From contig DOOK01000152.1 of the NCBI GenBank assembly GCA_003512805.1, forward strand, positions 1 through 8,227: a DNA stretch of 8,227 bases, written 5' to 3'. A model generated the notes under the pieces. That model did no database searches. It saw only the letters and a list, made by a program, of their open reading frames with translations, and was not told the DNA's origin. Below, one piece after another: positions 8,100 through 8,227 of the stretch. The first letter of the stretch is position 1; every line of letters starts with the position of its first letter. The position numbers and the translations under genes were made by a program. This DNA comes from Erwinia sp. Lineage in GTDB: Bacteria; Pseudomonadota; Gammaproteobacteria; Enterobacterales; Enterobacteriaceae.

Positions 8100-8227
8100 T
8101 TAGCCCGTATTACGCATTCCCGCCGCGACCCCGGCAATGGTCACCATGAGTGCCTGCTCCACGTACGGGTCCGGCTCCTCACCGTTGATGTCCTGCAGGC
8201 GGGAGCGGTGCAGCAGCTCGGCCTGCA
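8100..8227 (-). CDS. ppc: Phosphoenolpyruvate carboxylase, C-terminal end only
   Basis: Ppc is a cytoplasmic tetrameric enzyme that adds bicarbonate to phosphoenolpyruvate, giving oxaloacetate to refill the TCA cycle and feed aspartate synthesis. Only the last 41 residues are in the window. They read QAELLHRSR, then [21 protein letters not shown] and the tail MRNTG before TAA at 8102-8100. The [10 protein letters not shown] segment and the MRNTG end are hallmarks of bacterial Ppc, and the C-terminal tetrapeptide is conserved across the family. The rest of the gene lies beyond the right edge. It is convergent with the small membrane protein. In E. coli, ppc is more than ten genes from metF, so the close placement here marks a different local gene order. 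Confidence 0.95.
   Translation of the reverse strand, partial: QAELLHRSRLQDINGEEPDPYVEQALMVTIAGVAAGMRNTG

Overview
The window is a chromosomal segment from a gammaproteobacterium of the order Enterobacterales. The encoded proteins are close to their Escherichia coli counterparts: MetJ appears almost identical, and PriA, MetB and MetF carry their catalytic residues at the same numbers as in E. coli. I recalled these comparisons rather than aligning them. The gene order differs from E. coli: no gene lies between rpmE and metJ, where E. coli has yiiX. The E. coli block running from katG to just before ppc is replaced by one unknown gene. This points to a relative outside the Escherichia/Salmonella group, perhaps Erwiniaceae (Erwinia/Pantoea) or a neighbouring family; the family assignment is only an inference.

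Layout, left to right. (1) 1-1621, minus: priA, the primosomal replication-restart helicase, cut by the left edge. (2) 1622-1836: divergent intergenic region with a good sigma70 promoter and a structured 5' leader for rpmE. (3) 1837-2049, plus: rpmE (ribosomal protein L31, zinc-binding form). (4) 2087-2115: a bidirectional terminator between the convergent rpmE and metJ. (5) 2126-2443, minus: metJ, the methionine repressor. (6) 2444-2686: divergent metJ/metB control region with four tandem Met boxes, a metB promoter and a candidate metJ promoter with a hairpin leader. (7) 2687-6279, plus: metB and metL, separated by 2 bases and closed by a terminator. (8) 6280-6490: metF control region with four Met boxes wrapped around its promoter. 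(9) 6491-7393, plus: metF, followed by its own terminator. (10) 7482-8060, plus: an unrecognised small three-pass membrane protein. (11) 8063-8091: terminator, and 8100-8227, minus: the last 41 codons of ppc (phosphoenolpyruvate carboxylase), cut by the right edge.

The core is the methionine regulon locus. MetL makes aspartyl phosphate and later homoserine. MetB makes cystathionine from O-succinylhomoserine and cysteine. MetF supplies the 5-methyl-tetrahydrofolate that methylates homocysteine. MetJ with S-adenosylmethionine shuts both plus-strand units through the Met boxes. Ppc replenishes oxaloacetate, the carbon precursor of aspartate, so its position next to this locus makes metabolic sense, although it is transcribed separately.

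I see no mobile element, CRISPR array, tRNA or rRNA gene, and no convincing new multi-gene system. The most novel item is the unknown membrane protein between metF and ppc. The regulatory DNA (symmetric metF operator, metJ 5' hairpin, rpmE leader) also holds details worth testing.
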